A DNA stretch of 7,443 nucleotides. Source: Rhodospirillales bacterium (lineage in GTDB: Bacteria > Pseudomonadota > Alphaproteobacteria > Acetobacterales > Acetobacteraceae). Positions 1 through 6,727 of the stretch are shown here, in pieces (the first letter of the stretch is position 1; each line of letters opens with the position of its first letter). The translations under genes and the position numbers were made by a program. Under the pieces are notes generated by a model. The model saw nothing but the letters and a program-made list of their open reading frames with translations. It ran no database searches and was not told the DNA's origin. The DNA is taken from the NCBI GenBank assembly GCA_903644035.1, contig CAHJXG010000311.1:1-7443 (forward strand), in the 5' to 3' direction.

Positions 1-893
1 AGGAAGGCCTGACCCGCAGCACGCAGAAGCTGGCCACCGGGCTCGCCGCCACGTTCACCCGGCGCAAGCTCGACGACGCCGCGCTGGAGGAGCTGGAGGA
101 GCTGCTGATCGCCGCCGACCTCGGCCCCGCCGCGGCGCAGGAGATCATCGCCGAGTTCCGCCGCAGCAAGTTCGGCCGCGACGTGACGGACGAGGAGGTG
201 AAGCAGTCGCTGGCGGAGGAGATCGCCGCGATTTTGGCCCCCGTGGCGCTGCCGCTGGTGATCGACCGCGCCCTGCGCCCGCATGTGGTGCTGGTGGTCG
301 GCGTGAACGGCACGGGCAAGACGACGACCATCGGCAAGCTCGCCTTGCAGTATCAGCAGCAGGGCCTTCGCCCCATCCTGGTCGCCGGCGACACCTTCCG
401 CGCCGCGGCGGTCGAGCAGCTGCAGGTCTGGGGCGGCCGCACCGGCGCCACGGTGGTGAGCGGCCCGCCCAAGGCGGACGCGGCCGGCCTCGCCTTCGAT
501 GCCCTGACCCGCGCCCGTGCGGAGGGCGCCGACGTGCTGCTGATCGACACCGCCGGGCGGCTGCACAACAAGGGCGCGTTGATGGAGGAGTTGGCGAAGA
601 TCATCCGCGTGCTGCAGAAGCAGGACCCGGCCGCGCCGCACTCCGTGCTGCTGGTGCTGGACGCCACCACCGGGCAGAACGCCATCGAGCAGGTGCGGGT
701 GTTCAGCGACCTGGTGGCGGTCACGGGCCTGGTCGTCACCAAGCTCGACGGCAGCGCCCGGGGCGGCATCGTCGTGGCGCTGGCCCAGGCGTTCGGCCTG
801 CCGGTGCACGCGGTGGGGGTGGGCGAGCAGGCCGGCGACCTGCGCCCGTTCGAGGCGATGGACTTCGCCCGCGGCCTGGTCGGCGCCGGGTGA
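1..893 (+). CDS. ftsY: Signal recognition particle receptor FtsY, 3' part
   Basis: SRP receptor GTPase that docks SRP-bound ribosomes at the inner membrane for co-translational insertion of membrane proteins. The gene is cut by the window edge. The first full codon is at base 3 and about 296 residues are visible, so the start and any acidic N-terminal A region lie outside. The first 60 or so visible residues are the helical N domain. The G domain follows: Walker [16 protein letters not shown] (about 300-341), the SRP-GTPase insertion-box signature [11 protein letters not shown] (about 390-422), the G3 motif DTAGR (about 546-560), G4 [10 protein letters not shown] (about 739-768), and the closing motif [13 protein letters not shown] near the C terminus. 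FtsY is preferred over Ffh because the protein ends just after the G domain, with no methionine-rich M domain. The TGA stop is embedded in the GTGA start of the next gene, so the two are probably co-transcribed and translationally coupled. Confidence 0.96.
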   Translation, partial: EGLTRSTQKLATGLAATFTRRKLDDAALEELEELLIAADLGPAAAQEIIAEFRRSKFGRDVTDEEVKQSLAEEIAAILAPVALPLVIDRALRPHVVLVVGVNGTGKTTTIGKLALQYQQQGLRPILVAGDTFRAAAVEQLQVWGGRTGATVVSGPPKADAAGLAFDALTRARAEGADVLLIDTAGRLHNKGALMEELAKIIRVLQKQDPAAPHSVLLVLDATTGQNAIEQVRVFSDLVAVTGLVVTKLDGSARGGIVVALAQAFGLPVHAVGVGEQAGDLRPFEAMDFARGLVGAG

Positions 894-1573
894 CGGACGC
901 CGAGCGTGCGGAGCTGATCCGGGACTGCCCCACGCTGTATCACATGGCGGAGCGTGGGAGCTGGCCGTCGATCCAGCGGCACGGGCTGCTCAGCACCTCG
1001 GCGCTGCTGGACCTGTATGACGTCCAAGGCGCCCGTCGCGAGGCGATCGAGGGGTGCCGCCGGCCGGAGGGCGTCTCCATCGAGCACCCGGTGCTGGGCC
1101 GGGCCGCGATCCGCGACCAGAAGCCGATGGACGATGCGGGGCTGCGGATGTGCCTGCTGGATGGCCTGACGCCGGAGGACTGGTACCGCTGCCTGAATGG
1201 CCGGGTGTTCTTCTGGCTGACGCGCGAGCGGCTGCTTCGCCTGCTGAACGCCCGCCCGTACCGGGAGGCCGAGCACGACGTCTTGGAACTCGACACCGCG
1301 TCGCTGGTCGCCGCCCACCAACCCGCCATCCGCCTCTCGCCGATCAACAGCGGCACGACCAAGCCGTTCCCCAGCACGGCGAGCAAGCGGGGCCGTGAGA
1401 CGTTCCTGCCGATTGCCGAGTACCCCTATGCCCGATGGCGCGCCCAGGGCCGGAAGGCCGGGGAGCGCGTGGTCGAGCTGACGGTGGACTATGCCGTGCC
1501 CGACGCCGCCCGGTTCGTGCGGCGGGTCGTGGCGATGCGGGGCGGCACGGTCACGGAGGTCATCGAGGGTTGA
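890..1573 (+). CDS. DUF7002-type protein, possible ADP-ribosyltransferase-like fold
   Basis: A 227-aa soluble protein of unknown function with no signal peptide or membrane segment. The sequence pattern matches what I know as the DUF7002 family, recalled rather than searched. Visible blocks are LYHMAERGSWPSIQRHGLLS (residues 16-35), IRDQKPMDD (74-82), DGLTPEDWY (91-99), RVFFWLTRERL (105-115), LSPINSG (149-155) and ERVVELTVDYAVPD (192-205). The H-x(n)-SI-x2-HGLLS opening, followed by an aromatic strand and a late glutamate (E196, or E170 in GRETF), recalls the His-Tyr/Phe-Glu layout of DarT-type ADP-ribosyltransferases. That functional reading is my inference. The GTG start is chosen because it gives a GTGA overlap with the ftsY stop and keeps the conserved LYHM block. 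No Shine-Dalgarno is visible, so translation probably depends on re-initiation after ftsY. No antitoxin-like macrodomain gene lies beside it, which argues against a classical DarTG pair. Confidence 0.8.
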   Translation: MTDAERAELIRDCPTLYHMAERGSWPSIQRHGLLSTSALLDLYDVQGARREAIEGCRRPEGVSIEHPVLGRAAIRDQKPMDDAGLRMCLLDGLTPEDWYRCLNGRVFFWLTRERLLRLLNARPYREAEHDVLELDTASLVAAHQPAIRLSPINSGTTKPFPSTASKRGRETFLPIAEYPYARWRAQGRKAGERVVELTVDYAVPDAARFVRRVVAMRGGTVTEVIEG

Positions 1574-1660
1574 CGCTTCGAGGCCGCCCTATTTCGCTTG
1601 CGCCCGGGCGGAAACGGATGACACTGCCGACTTGATGTCGAACGACACAGGGGGGAAATC

Positions 1661-2089
1661 ATGGGCGGCCCTTATTCGGGAGCATGCTTCTGCGGCGCGG
1701 TGGAGCTTCAAGTGACCGGGCAGCCCAACGCGATGGGCTATTGCCATTGCGGCTCGTGCCGCTCCTGGTCGGCCGGCCCGGTCAATGCCTTCACGCTCTG
1801 GGCGCCGGACGCCGTGGAGGTCACCAAAGGGGCAGAGAACATCGCGACCTATCACAAGACGGAAATGAGCCATCGCCGGTTCTGCCGGCTGTGCGGCGGC
1901 CATCTGATGACCGTGCATCCCCCGCTCAAGATGATCGACGTGTATGCCGCGACCATCCCGGGCCTCGCCTTCGTGCCGCAGGTGCACGTCAACTATGCCG
2001 AGACGGTGCTGCCGATGCGCGACGGCTTGCCGAAGCTGAAGGATTTCCCGGCCGAGTTTGGCGGCTCCGGCGAGGTGGTGCCGGAGTAG
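1661..2089 (+). CDS. GFA/CENP-V-type zinc-binding protein
   Basis: A 142-aa member of the glutathione-dependent formaldehyde-activating (GFA) fold family, small cytosolic zinc proteins. The best-known member was proposed to speed S-hydroxymethylglutathione formation, and most members have no proven reaction. All seven family cysteines are present: C9-x-C11 (ACFCG), C28-x-C30-x2-C33 (CHCGSC) and C75-x2-C78 (CRLCGG). In the Gfa structure the first and last pairs hold one zinc and the middle three a second site. The length matches the usual single-domain form of 120-150 aa. The ATG at 1661 is supported by a strong purine-rich Shine-Dalgarno (AGGGGGGAA) a few bases upstream and by the CxC motif lying close to the N terminus, as is typical. 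It starts 87 nt after the DUF7002 gene, so it may have its own promoter. It converges on the Uma2 gene with 5 nt between stops. The substrate cannot be told from sequence. Confidence 0.93.
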   Translation: MGGPYSGACFCGAVELQVTGQPNAMGYCHCGSCRSWSAGPVNAFTLWAPDAVEVTKGAENIATYHKTEMSHRRFCRLCGGHLMTVHPPLKMIDVYAATIPGLAFVPQVHVNYAETVLPMRDGLPKLKDFPAEFGGSGEVVPE

Positions 2090-2131
2090 GGCCGCTAACC
2101 CGGAGGTGAGCGCCGGAGCCGGGTGCTCCGG
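2065..2131. terminator. Paired hairpins across the convergent gene ends
   Basis: Two GC-rich hairpins flank the convergent stops of the GFA and Uma2 genes. One is CTCCGGC (2065-2071), an 8-nt loop and GCCGGAG (2080-2086), ending directly before the GFA stop. The other is CCGGAG (2113-2118), a 7-nt loop and CTCCGG (2126-2131), inside the 3' end of the Uma2 gene. A further CCGGAG at 2100-2105 allows alternative pairing. Neither hairpin is followed by a T run on either strand, so they are not textbook intrinsic terminators. A role as bidirectional stop or RNA 3'-end protection is inference from position. Confidence 0.35.
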
Positions 2132-2685
2132 TAGAGGTCGGGCAACGGAGTGCGAAACCCGATGCTTTCCAGCACGAGATCGCCCTCGGTGATGATGTCA
2201 GGCTCGCGCGGCCAGCTTCCGTCCGGGCCGCGGCGCAGCAGGTCCGCGCCGACCGTGGTGGTCCACAGCACCAGGATTTCCTGCACGCTCGGGATCGTCG
2301 TGTAGGCCCACACGTTGGTCCGAGTCTCCTTCTTGTTGCTGGGCGACAGAATTTCCACGATCAGCATGGGATCAGTCAGGCCGGTTTCTTCGGCATCATA
2401 CTCTGAACAGGTCACGGCCAAGTCGGGCACGCGCATGTTGTGGGCCGCCTGCACATTCGGCAGCACTCCAGGCGTCACCACGAGGCTACAAGGGCTGGCT
2501 TTGTCCTGCAAATGGTTGCCGATAAGCCGTCCTAATTCGCCTTGCAGCGTGCCATGCGTGCGGTTGGGCGGCGTCATAGCTTGCGGCTCGCCATCGACCA
2601 ACTGCCACATGCGGCCGTCACTGGGGACCCAGGACAGGAAATCATGAACCGACATGTGCTCGGGCAGTTTTGCAAGCGCGGCCAT
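2095..2685 (-). CDS. Uma2-family PD-(D/E)XK nuclease-like protein
   Basis: A 196-aa protein of the Uma2 (formerly DUF820) family, which has a restriction-endonuclease-like fold but unproven biological roles. It shows the family layout: an N-terminal helix MSVHDFLSWV (11-20), WQLVDGEPQAMTPP (27-40), THGTLQGELGRLI (43-55), then the presumed catalytic residues D88 in RVPDLAV and E111 in LIVEILSPSN. The usual basic residue after LSPS is less clear here: KKETRTNVWAYTTIPSVQEIL replaces the common D-x3-K-x3-Y spacing. I recall the NVWAYTTIPSV version from other Rhodospirillales relatives, so it is probably a subfamily trait and not decay. The ATG at 2685 is preferred because relatives carry about 10 residues before the MSV block; the alternative Met11 is at 2655. 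No Shine-Dalgarno is seen. It lies 54 nt downstream of the binding-protein gene but has its own candidate leaderless promoter. Its GC looks lower than its neighbours, hinting at separate acquisition. Confidence 0.9.
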   Translation of the reverse strand: MAALAKLPEHMSVHDFLSWVPSDGRMWQLVDGEPQAMTPPNRTHGTLQGELGRLIGNHLQDKASPCSLVVTPGVLPNVQAAHNMRVPDLAVTCSEYDAEETGLTDPMLIVEILSPSNKKETRTNVWAYTTIPSVQEILVLWTTTVGADLLRRGPDGSWPREPDIITEGDLVLESIGFRTPLPDLYRSTRLRRSPPG

Positions 2686-2704
2686 GTATCCATTCTAGAT
2701 ACAT
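2684..2704 (-). promoter_or_regulatory. Inverted repeat and -10-like box at the Uma2 start
   Basis: ATGTATC (2684-2690) and GATACAT (2698-2704) form a perfect 7-bp inverted repeat around a 7-nt spacer. Read on the - strand, the spacer contains TAGAAT (2697-2692), one mismatch from the -10 consensus TATAAT. The Uma2 start codon begins 6 nt further on and shares two bases with the proximal arm. This is the geometry expected of a leaderless transcript with an operator over the promoter. The -35 region at 17-nt spacing (TGGCAG) is a poor match. Operator and leaderless calls are inference. Confidence 0.45.
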
Positions 2705-2720
2705 CGACGCGCAACTGCCA

Positions 2721-2733
2721 TGGCATAATGCCA
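2721..2733. promoter_or_regulatory. Perfect short palindrome TGGCAT-A-ATGCCA
   Basis: A perfect 6-bp inverted repeat with a single central base lies in the 54-nt gap between the binding-protein stop and the Uma2 start. It is 17 bp from the 2684-2704 repeat. Its 1-nt centre is too tight for an RNA hairpin terminator, and no T run follows, so a protein-binding dyad upstream of Uma2 is the more likely reading. It could also be chance. Confidence 0.25.
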
Positions 2734-2739
2734 CGTCCC

Positions 2740-4242
2740 CTACCGCCTCAGCGTCACCCCGCGCAGCCGGATCAGCCCGTCCGGCACCTGCACGAACCCC
2801 TCCAGCCCGCGCCTCATCCCCACCACGTTCTTCGTCGTCCACAGATACAGCAGCGGCAGGTCCGCCCGCTCCACCTCCCACAGCCTGGCATACAGCGACC
2901 GGCGCGCCGCCGCGTCGGACGGGATGCGCGCCTGGTCGAGCAGCGCGTCCGCCGCTGTGCTGCTCCAGTGGCCGTAATTGAACGTGCCGCCGGTGTGCAG
3001 CTGCTGCCACGTGTTGCCGTCCGCGTCCGACCGGCCGGACCAGGCGATCATGTAGGCCTGGAACTCCCCGCCATAGCCGGCCTGCAGCGACGACGCGAAC
3101 TCCATCACCCGCAGCTTGAGGTCGAAGCCGCCCTCCGCCGCCATCGCCTGGATCACCTCCGCCGCCTGCTGCACGTCGGGGCTGTTGGGCAGCGTCAGCG
3201 TGACCGGCACCGGCGGCGTGACCCCGGCCTCTTTCAGGAGCGCCCGTGCCCGCGCCAGGTCACGCGGCGGCGGCTGCACCTCCGGCACGAAGAACGGCGA
3301 GCTCTGCGGGTTGGCCTGCGCGGTCGGCGAGAACAGCCCGCCATAGACGACCTGGTTCACCACGTCCCGGTCGATGGTCCGCTCGAACGCCTGCCGCACC
3401 AGCCGGCTCCGCCCCAGCGCGGTGTCGGCGGCCGGGCCGTTGTTCGTGTTGAAGGTGATCCCCTGGTAGGCCAGCCCGTCGCCGATGGCGAGCTTCAGCT
3501 TCGGGTCGCGCTGCATCGTCTCCGCGTCGCTCGGCAGGATATACTCGACAAGGTCGAGGCTGCCCGCCTGCAGGTTCGCCAGGCGCACCGAGGAGTTCGG
3601 CAGCGGCCGGAACACGACCCGGTCGAAATGGTAGTTCGCCGCGTCCCAGTGCCGGGCGAACCGCCGCAGCACGATGCTGTCCTGCGCCACCCGGCTCTCG
3701 AACGCATACGGCCCGGCGCAGACCGGATGGTTGCCGAAATCCCCGGCCTCTGCCGCCTTGGGCGAGATCATGATCCCCGCCCGGTCCGCCAGTTGCGACA
3801 GCAGCGGGCTGGACGGCGCCTTGAGCACGAGGCGCACCGTCAGCGGGTCCACCACCTCGACGGACGCGATGGCGTTCACCTCGCCGGCCCGCATGCTGCC
3901 CTTGATGGTGGCGTCGCGGTGGAGCTTGTAGCGCACCGCCTCCGCGTCGAACGGCTCGCCGTCATGGAACACGACGCCGGGGCGCAGGTGCAGCACGAGG
4001 TGCGTCGGGTCCTCGTACTCCCAGGACGCCGCCAATTGCGGCACGAGGTTCAGCCCGGCGTCGATGTCGATCAGCTTGTCGCACATCGACGCGTAGACGA
4101 CCCGGCCGACATAGGCGGAGCCGAGCGTCGGGTCGAGCACGTCCGGGTCTTCCCGCAGCCCGATGGTGAGGGTGGAGGGCTGGGCGAGGGCAGGGGATGC
4201 CAGCCCGGCCCACAAGAGGGCCACCAGGACGCGGCGCCTCAC
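2740..4242 (-). CDS. ABC transporter substrate-binding protein, family 5 (peptide/nickel type)
   Basis: A 500-aa periplasmic solute-binding protein of the SBP_bac_5 (DppA/OppA/NikA-like) family, which delivers peptides or other small solutes to an ABC importer. Residues 1-20 are a Sec signal peptide: an RRR n-region, the hydrophobic stretch VLVALLWAGLASP, and a likely cut after ALA-20. There is no lipobox cysteine, so it should be soluble. The mature protein shows the family's N-terminal pattern: DPDVLDPTLGSA, MCDKLIDIDAGLNLVPQLAASWE (53-75 region), and LHLRPGVVFHDGEPFDAEAVRYKL (84-107 region). The C-terminal block with ADLPLLYLWTTKNVVGMR is also typical. Start is GTG at 4242, forming a GTGA overlap with the stop of the DUF1028 gene. 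No Shine-Dalgarno is visible, so translation looks coupled. No permease or transport-ATPase genes are in the window, so it either serves a transporter encoded elsewhere or is an orphan. The ligand cannot be predicted. Confidence 0.93.
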   Translation of the reverse strand: MRRRVLVALLWAGLASPALAQPSTLTIGLREDPDVLDPTLGSAYVGRVVYASMCDKLIDIDAGLNLVPQLAASWEYEDPTHLVLHLRPGVVFHDGEPFDAEAVRYKLHRDATIKGSMRAGEVNAIASVEVVDPLTVRLVLKAPSSPLLSQLADRAGIMISPKAAEAGDFGNHPVCAGPYAFESRVAQDSIVLRRFARHWDAANYHFDRVVFRPLPNSSVRLANLQAGSLDLVEYILPSDAETMQRDPKLKLAIGDGLAYQGITFNTNNGPAADTALGRSRLVRQAFERTIDRDVVNQVVYGGLFSPTAQANPQSSPFFVPEVQPPPRDLARARALLKEAGVTPPVPVTLTLPNSPDVQQAAEVIQAMAAEGGFDLKLRVMEFASSLQAGYGGEFQAYMIAWSGRSDADGNTWQQLHTGGTFNYGHWSSTAADALLDQARIPSDAAARRSLYARLWEVERADLPLLYLWTTKNVVGMRRGLEGFVQVPDGLIRLRGVTLRR

Positions 4243-4943
4243 AACGGCCGTCCGTCCCGGGCGATGGCCGCCTCGATCGCGGCGCGGTCCAGCGTGCCCC
4301 AGGGATCACCGCTCCCGGCCAGGTGCCGGCGGAACACCGCGTAGCGTTCCAGGCTGACCCGATGCAGCCGGCGCAATTCCGCCAGCGGGTCCGGGTGGTC
4401 GTCGGCGCGGATGTCGAGGTCGGGATACGGGTCGGCCAGGCAGACCTTCAGCCCGGCGCCCTGCCGTCCCCGCTTGTCGCCGCCCGCCGCCTCGCCGGCC
4501 TCCATCGCCGCCAGCAGCCGCTCGGCCAGGCTGCCGCTTGCCGCCATGAAGCCGTCCAGCGTCCGCGCCACCACCTCCGGCCCGGCCAGCATGTTGCCCG
4601 CCACCGACACGTCGGCGCCCCTGACGTGCCCGGCCCAGGACACGCAGTCCGGCCCGCTGTGCTGCGCGATCCGCCCGGAGGCGTCGAGGATGTGGACCTG
4701 CCGCTGCGCCCGGCCCGGGTCCGGGCCAACCAGCGCCGCGAGCGTCGCTTCCGGCGCCAGGCCCTCGCGCAGCCACGGCATGGCGCGCACCGCGTACATC
4801 GGGTTCACCAGCGCCTGCGTCGCCAGCGCCGCCACGCCTCCCTCCACATGGATGCACAGCGCGCCCACGGCGAAGAACCGCGACGCGACGGCGGCGCCCA
4901 GCGCGCCGGTGGCAGCGTCCCGCGCGAGGATGGACCAGGTCAT
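4239..4943 (-). CDS. DUF1028 Ntn-hydrolase-like protein
   Basis: A 234-aa protein of the DUF1028 family, assigned to the Ntn-hydrolase superfamily; its reaction is unknown. Family blocks are clear: MTWSILARDAATGALGAAVAS at the N terminus, ALATQALVNP (about 39-48), the WAGH and AGNMLAGPEV blocks around residues 102-124, the LAERLLAAMEAGEAAGGDKRGRQ region (about 140-160), and DLDIRADDHPDPLAELRRLH near 175-195. I chose ATG at 4943 over in-frame upstream starts (up to 5009) for two reasons. GGGAGGG sits at proper Shine-Dalgarno distance, and family members begin M-T/S. Removing Met would expose Thr2 as the N-terminal nucleophile an Ntn hydrolase needs. The gene ends in a GTGA overlap with the substrate-binding protein gene, suggesting a shared role such as processing of an imported peptide or amide (inference). 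It is divergent from the ABC-F gene. Confidence 0.92.
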   Translation of the reverse strand: MTWSILARDAATGALGAAVASRFFAVGALCIHVEGGVAALATQALVNPMYAVRAMPWLREGLAPEATLAALVGPDPGRAQRQVHILDASGRIAQHSGPDCVSWAGHVRGADVSVAGNMLAGPEVVARTLDGFMAASGSLAERLLAAMEAGEAAGGDKRGRQGAGLKVCLADPYPDLDIRADDHPDPLAELRRLHRVSLERYAVFRRHLAGSGDPWGTLDRAAIEAAIARDGRPL

Positions 4944-4971
4944 GCCCATACCCTCCCGCGCCCGCCGCATG

Positions 4972-5000
4972 TTGGCAACCCTGGACTGTTTTGCTGCGAT
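4972..5000 (+). promoter_or_regulatory. Candidate promoter for the ABC-F gene
   Basis: TTGGCA (4972-4977, five of six to the -35 consensus) is separated by exactly 17 nt from TGCGAT (4995-5000, a weak three-of-six -10). It lies in the 74-nt gap between the divergent DUF1028 and ABC-F genes. Transcription would begin near 5007, leaving a leader of only about 11 nt. That fits the lack of a visible Shine-Dalgarno before the ATG at 5018. This is consensus matching by eye only. Confidence 0.3.
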
Positions 5001-5017
5001 GCGGCACAAGCCCCTGC

Positions 5018-6688
5018 ATGAGCCTCCTGACCTGCACCGGCGTGACGTTGCGCATGGGGGGCCGCACCCTCCTGGACGGCGCCGACCTGGCCGTGGACCC
5101 CGGGCGCCGCATCGGCCTCGTGGGACGCAACGGCGCCGGCAAGTCCACCTTGCTGAAGGCGATCGCTGGCGACATCACGGTCGATGGCGGCGACATCCGC
5201 CTGTCGTCCCGCGCCCGCATGGCGCAGGTTAAGCAGGAGGCGCCCTCCGGCCCGGCCAGCCTGCTCGACACCGTGCTGGAAGGCGACCCTGAGCGCCTGG
5301 CGCTCCTGGCCGAGGCCGAGCGCGCCGAGCGCGGCGAACTGCCGCCCGACCAGGTGGCCGCGGTGTTCGAGCGCCTGCACACCATCGGCGCCGACGCCGC
5401 CCCCGCCCGTGCCGCCATCATCCTGGCCGGGCTGGGCTTCGACGCGGAGGCGCAGCTTCGCCCGCTGGACTCCTTCTCCGGCGGCTGGCGCATGCGGGTG
5501 GCGCTGGCCACCGTGCTGTTCTCCGCGCCCGACCTGCTGCTGCTGGACGAGCCGACCAACCACCTTGACCTTGAGGCGACGCTGTGGCTGGAGGGCTGGC
5601 TCGCCCGCTTCCCCGGCGCCGCCCTCGTGGTCTCGCATGACCAAGGCCTGCTCGACCGCTCGGTGCAGGCCATCGCCCATCTCGACGGGCGCAAGCTCAG
5701 CCTCACGCCCGGCGGCTACAACGAGTTCGTCCGCATCCGCACCGAGCACGCCATGCAGCAGGCCCGCGCCGCCGAGCGCATCACCGCCCAGCGCGCCCAC
5801 ATGCAGGCCTTCGTGGACCGCTTCCGCGCCCAGGCCAGCAAGGCCCGGCAGGCGCAGTCCCGCCTGCGCGCGCTGGAGCGGATGCCGGCGATGGACGCGG
5901 TCATCGAGGTCGCACCCACCCGGTTCAACTTTCCTGAACCCGCCAAGCTCGCGCCCCCGATCCTGGCGCTCGACGGCGTGAGCGTCGGCTATGGCGGCAC
6001 GGCGGTGCTGGAGGGCCTGTCGATGAGCTTCGGCATGGAGGACCGCATCGCGCTCCTTGGTGCCAACGGCAACGGCAAGAGCACCTTCGCAAAACTGCTG
6101 GCCGGGCGGCTGGAGCCGATGGCGGGCCGCCTGCGCCGGCCCGGCAAGCTGCGCGTCGGCTACTTCGCGCAGCATCAGGAGGCCGAGCTGGTGCCGGGCG
6201 ACAGCCCCATCGACCACATGGCCCGCGCCCTGCCGCAGGCGGCCCCCACCCAGGTGCGCAGCCAGCTTGCCCGCTTCGGCCTCGACGCCGACCGCGCCAA
6301 CACCCGCAGCGCCAGCCTGTCCGGCGGCGAGAAGGCCCGGCTGCTGCTGGCGCTCGCCACCCGCGACGCGCCGCAACTGCTGATCCTGGACGAGCCGACC
6401 AACCATCTCGACATCGACGCCTGCGATGCCTTGGTCCGTGCCCTGGGAGAGTTTCCCGGCGCCGTGCTGCTGATCACCCACGATCCGCATCTGGTGGAGC
6501 TGGTGGCCGATCAGCTTTGGCTGGTGGATGAGGGCACCGTGCGTCCCTACGACGGCGACATGGACGAGTATCGCGTGCTGCTGGCGAAGAAGGGCCGGGC
6601 GCCCAAGCTGGCCGGCGCGGCCAAGGGCGGCAGCAAGAAGGAGGAGCGCAAGGCACGGGCGGCGGCACGGGCGCAGGCGGCGGCGTAA
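5018..6688 (+). CDS. ABC-F family ATPase, YheS-like
   Basis: A 556-aa cytosolic protein with two ABC ATPase domains in tandem and no membrane segments, the hallmark of ABC-F proteins. These act on the ribosome during translation rather than in transport. Domain 1 has Walker A GRNGAGKST (36-44), signature SFSGGWRMR (152-160), Walker B and downstream motif LLLLDEPTNHLD (173-184) and the H-loop SHD (206-208). The linker carries a basic helical stretch AFVDRFRAQASKARQAQSR (264-282). Domain 2 has Walker A GANGNGKST (348-356), signature SLSGGEKAR (433-441), LLILDEPTNHLD (454-465) and ITHD (486-489). The order and wording, especially DSFSGGWRMR and the linker, most resemble E. coli YheS rather than EttA or Uup. 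The tail is rich in Lys, Arg and Ala (about 536-556). I chose ATG 5018 over an upstream TTG (4991) because MSLLTCTGVTLRMGG is the normal family N terminus. An antibiotic-resistance role is not implied. Confidence 0.95.
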   Translation: MSLLTCTGVTLRMGGRTLLDGADLAVDPGRRIGLVGRNGAGKSTLLKAIAGDITVDGGDIRLSSRARMAQVKQEAPSGPASLLDTVLEGDPERLALLAEAERAERGELPPDQVAAVFERLHTIGADAAPARAAIILAGLGFDAEAQLRPLDSFSGGWRMRVALATVLFSAPDLLLLDEPTNHLDLEATLWLEGWLARFPGAALVVSHDQGLLDRSVQAIAHLDGRKLSLTPGGYNEFVRIRTEHAMQQARAAERITAQRAHMQAFVDRFRAQASKARQAQSRLRALERMPAMDAVIEVAPTRFNFPEPAKLAPPILALDGVSVGYGGTAVLEGLSMSFGMEDRIALLGANGNGKSTFAKLLAGRLEPMAGRLRRPGKLRVGYFAQHQEAELVPGDSPIDHMARALPQAAPTQVRSQLARFGLDADRANTRSASLSGGEKARLLLALATRDAPQLLILDEPTNHLDIDACDALVRALGEFPGAVLLITHDPHLVELVADQLWLVDEGTVRPYDGDMDEYRVLLAKKGRAPKLAGAAKGGSKKEERKARAAARAQAAA

Positions 6689-6698
6689 GCCGGCAGGT

Positions 6699-6727
6699 TT
6701 GCTGCGTGCGTAACGGCTGCGTAAACT
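6699..6727 (+). promoter_or_regulatory. Candidate ccdA promoter
   Basis: TTGCTG (6699-6704) and TAAACT (6722-6727, four of six to TATAAT) are 17 nt apart, placing the start of transcription near 6734, 26 nt before the ccdA ATG. The -10 overlaps the second TGCG repeat, which fits autorepression by CcdA or the CcdA-CcdB complex as known for this family. The assignment is by eye. Confidence 0.4.

Noticed and set aside
1584..1611. Possible hairpin CCGCCC...GGGCGG after the DUF7002 gene as a terminator
   Set aside because: The stem is only 6 bp with a 16-nt loop and no T run, so it is not distinguishable from chance in GC-rich DNA.
890..2089. DUF7002 plus GFA gene as a DarTG-like toxin-antitoxin pair
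   Set aside because: The GFA protein is a zinc-binding beta fold, not a macrodomain, and an 87-nt gap and a separate strong ribosome binding site separate the two genes.
2542..4344. A 600-codon open frame on the + strand opposite the substrate-binding protein gene
   Set aside because: Its product is a low-complexity mix of Arg, His, Pro, Gln and Val with no recognisable motifs. It is antisense to a clear family protein, a common by-product of high-GC codon use.
4306..5706. A 466-codon open frame on the - strand overlapping DUF1028 and the ABC-F gene
   Set aside because: It crosses the divergent promoter region and two well-supported genes in other frames, and its Ser/Arg/Gly/Ala-rich product resembles nothing known.
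5018..6688. ABC-F protein as an antibiotic-resistance determinant
   Set aside because: The motifs and linker match the housekeeping YheS-like group, and there is no leader-peptide attenuator or mobile context.
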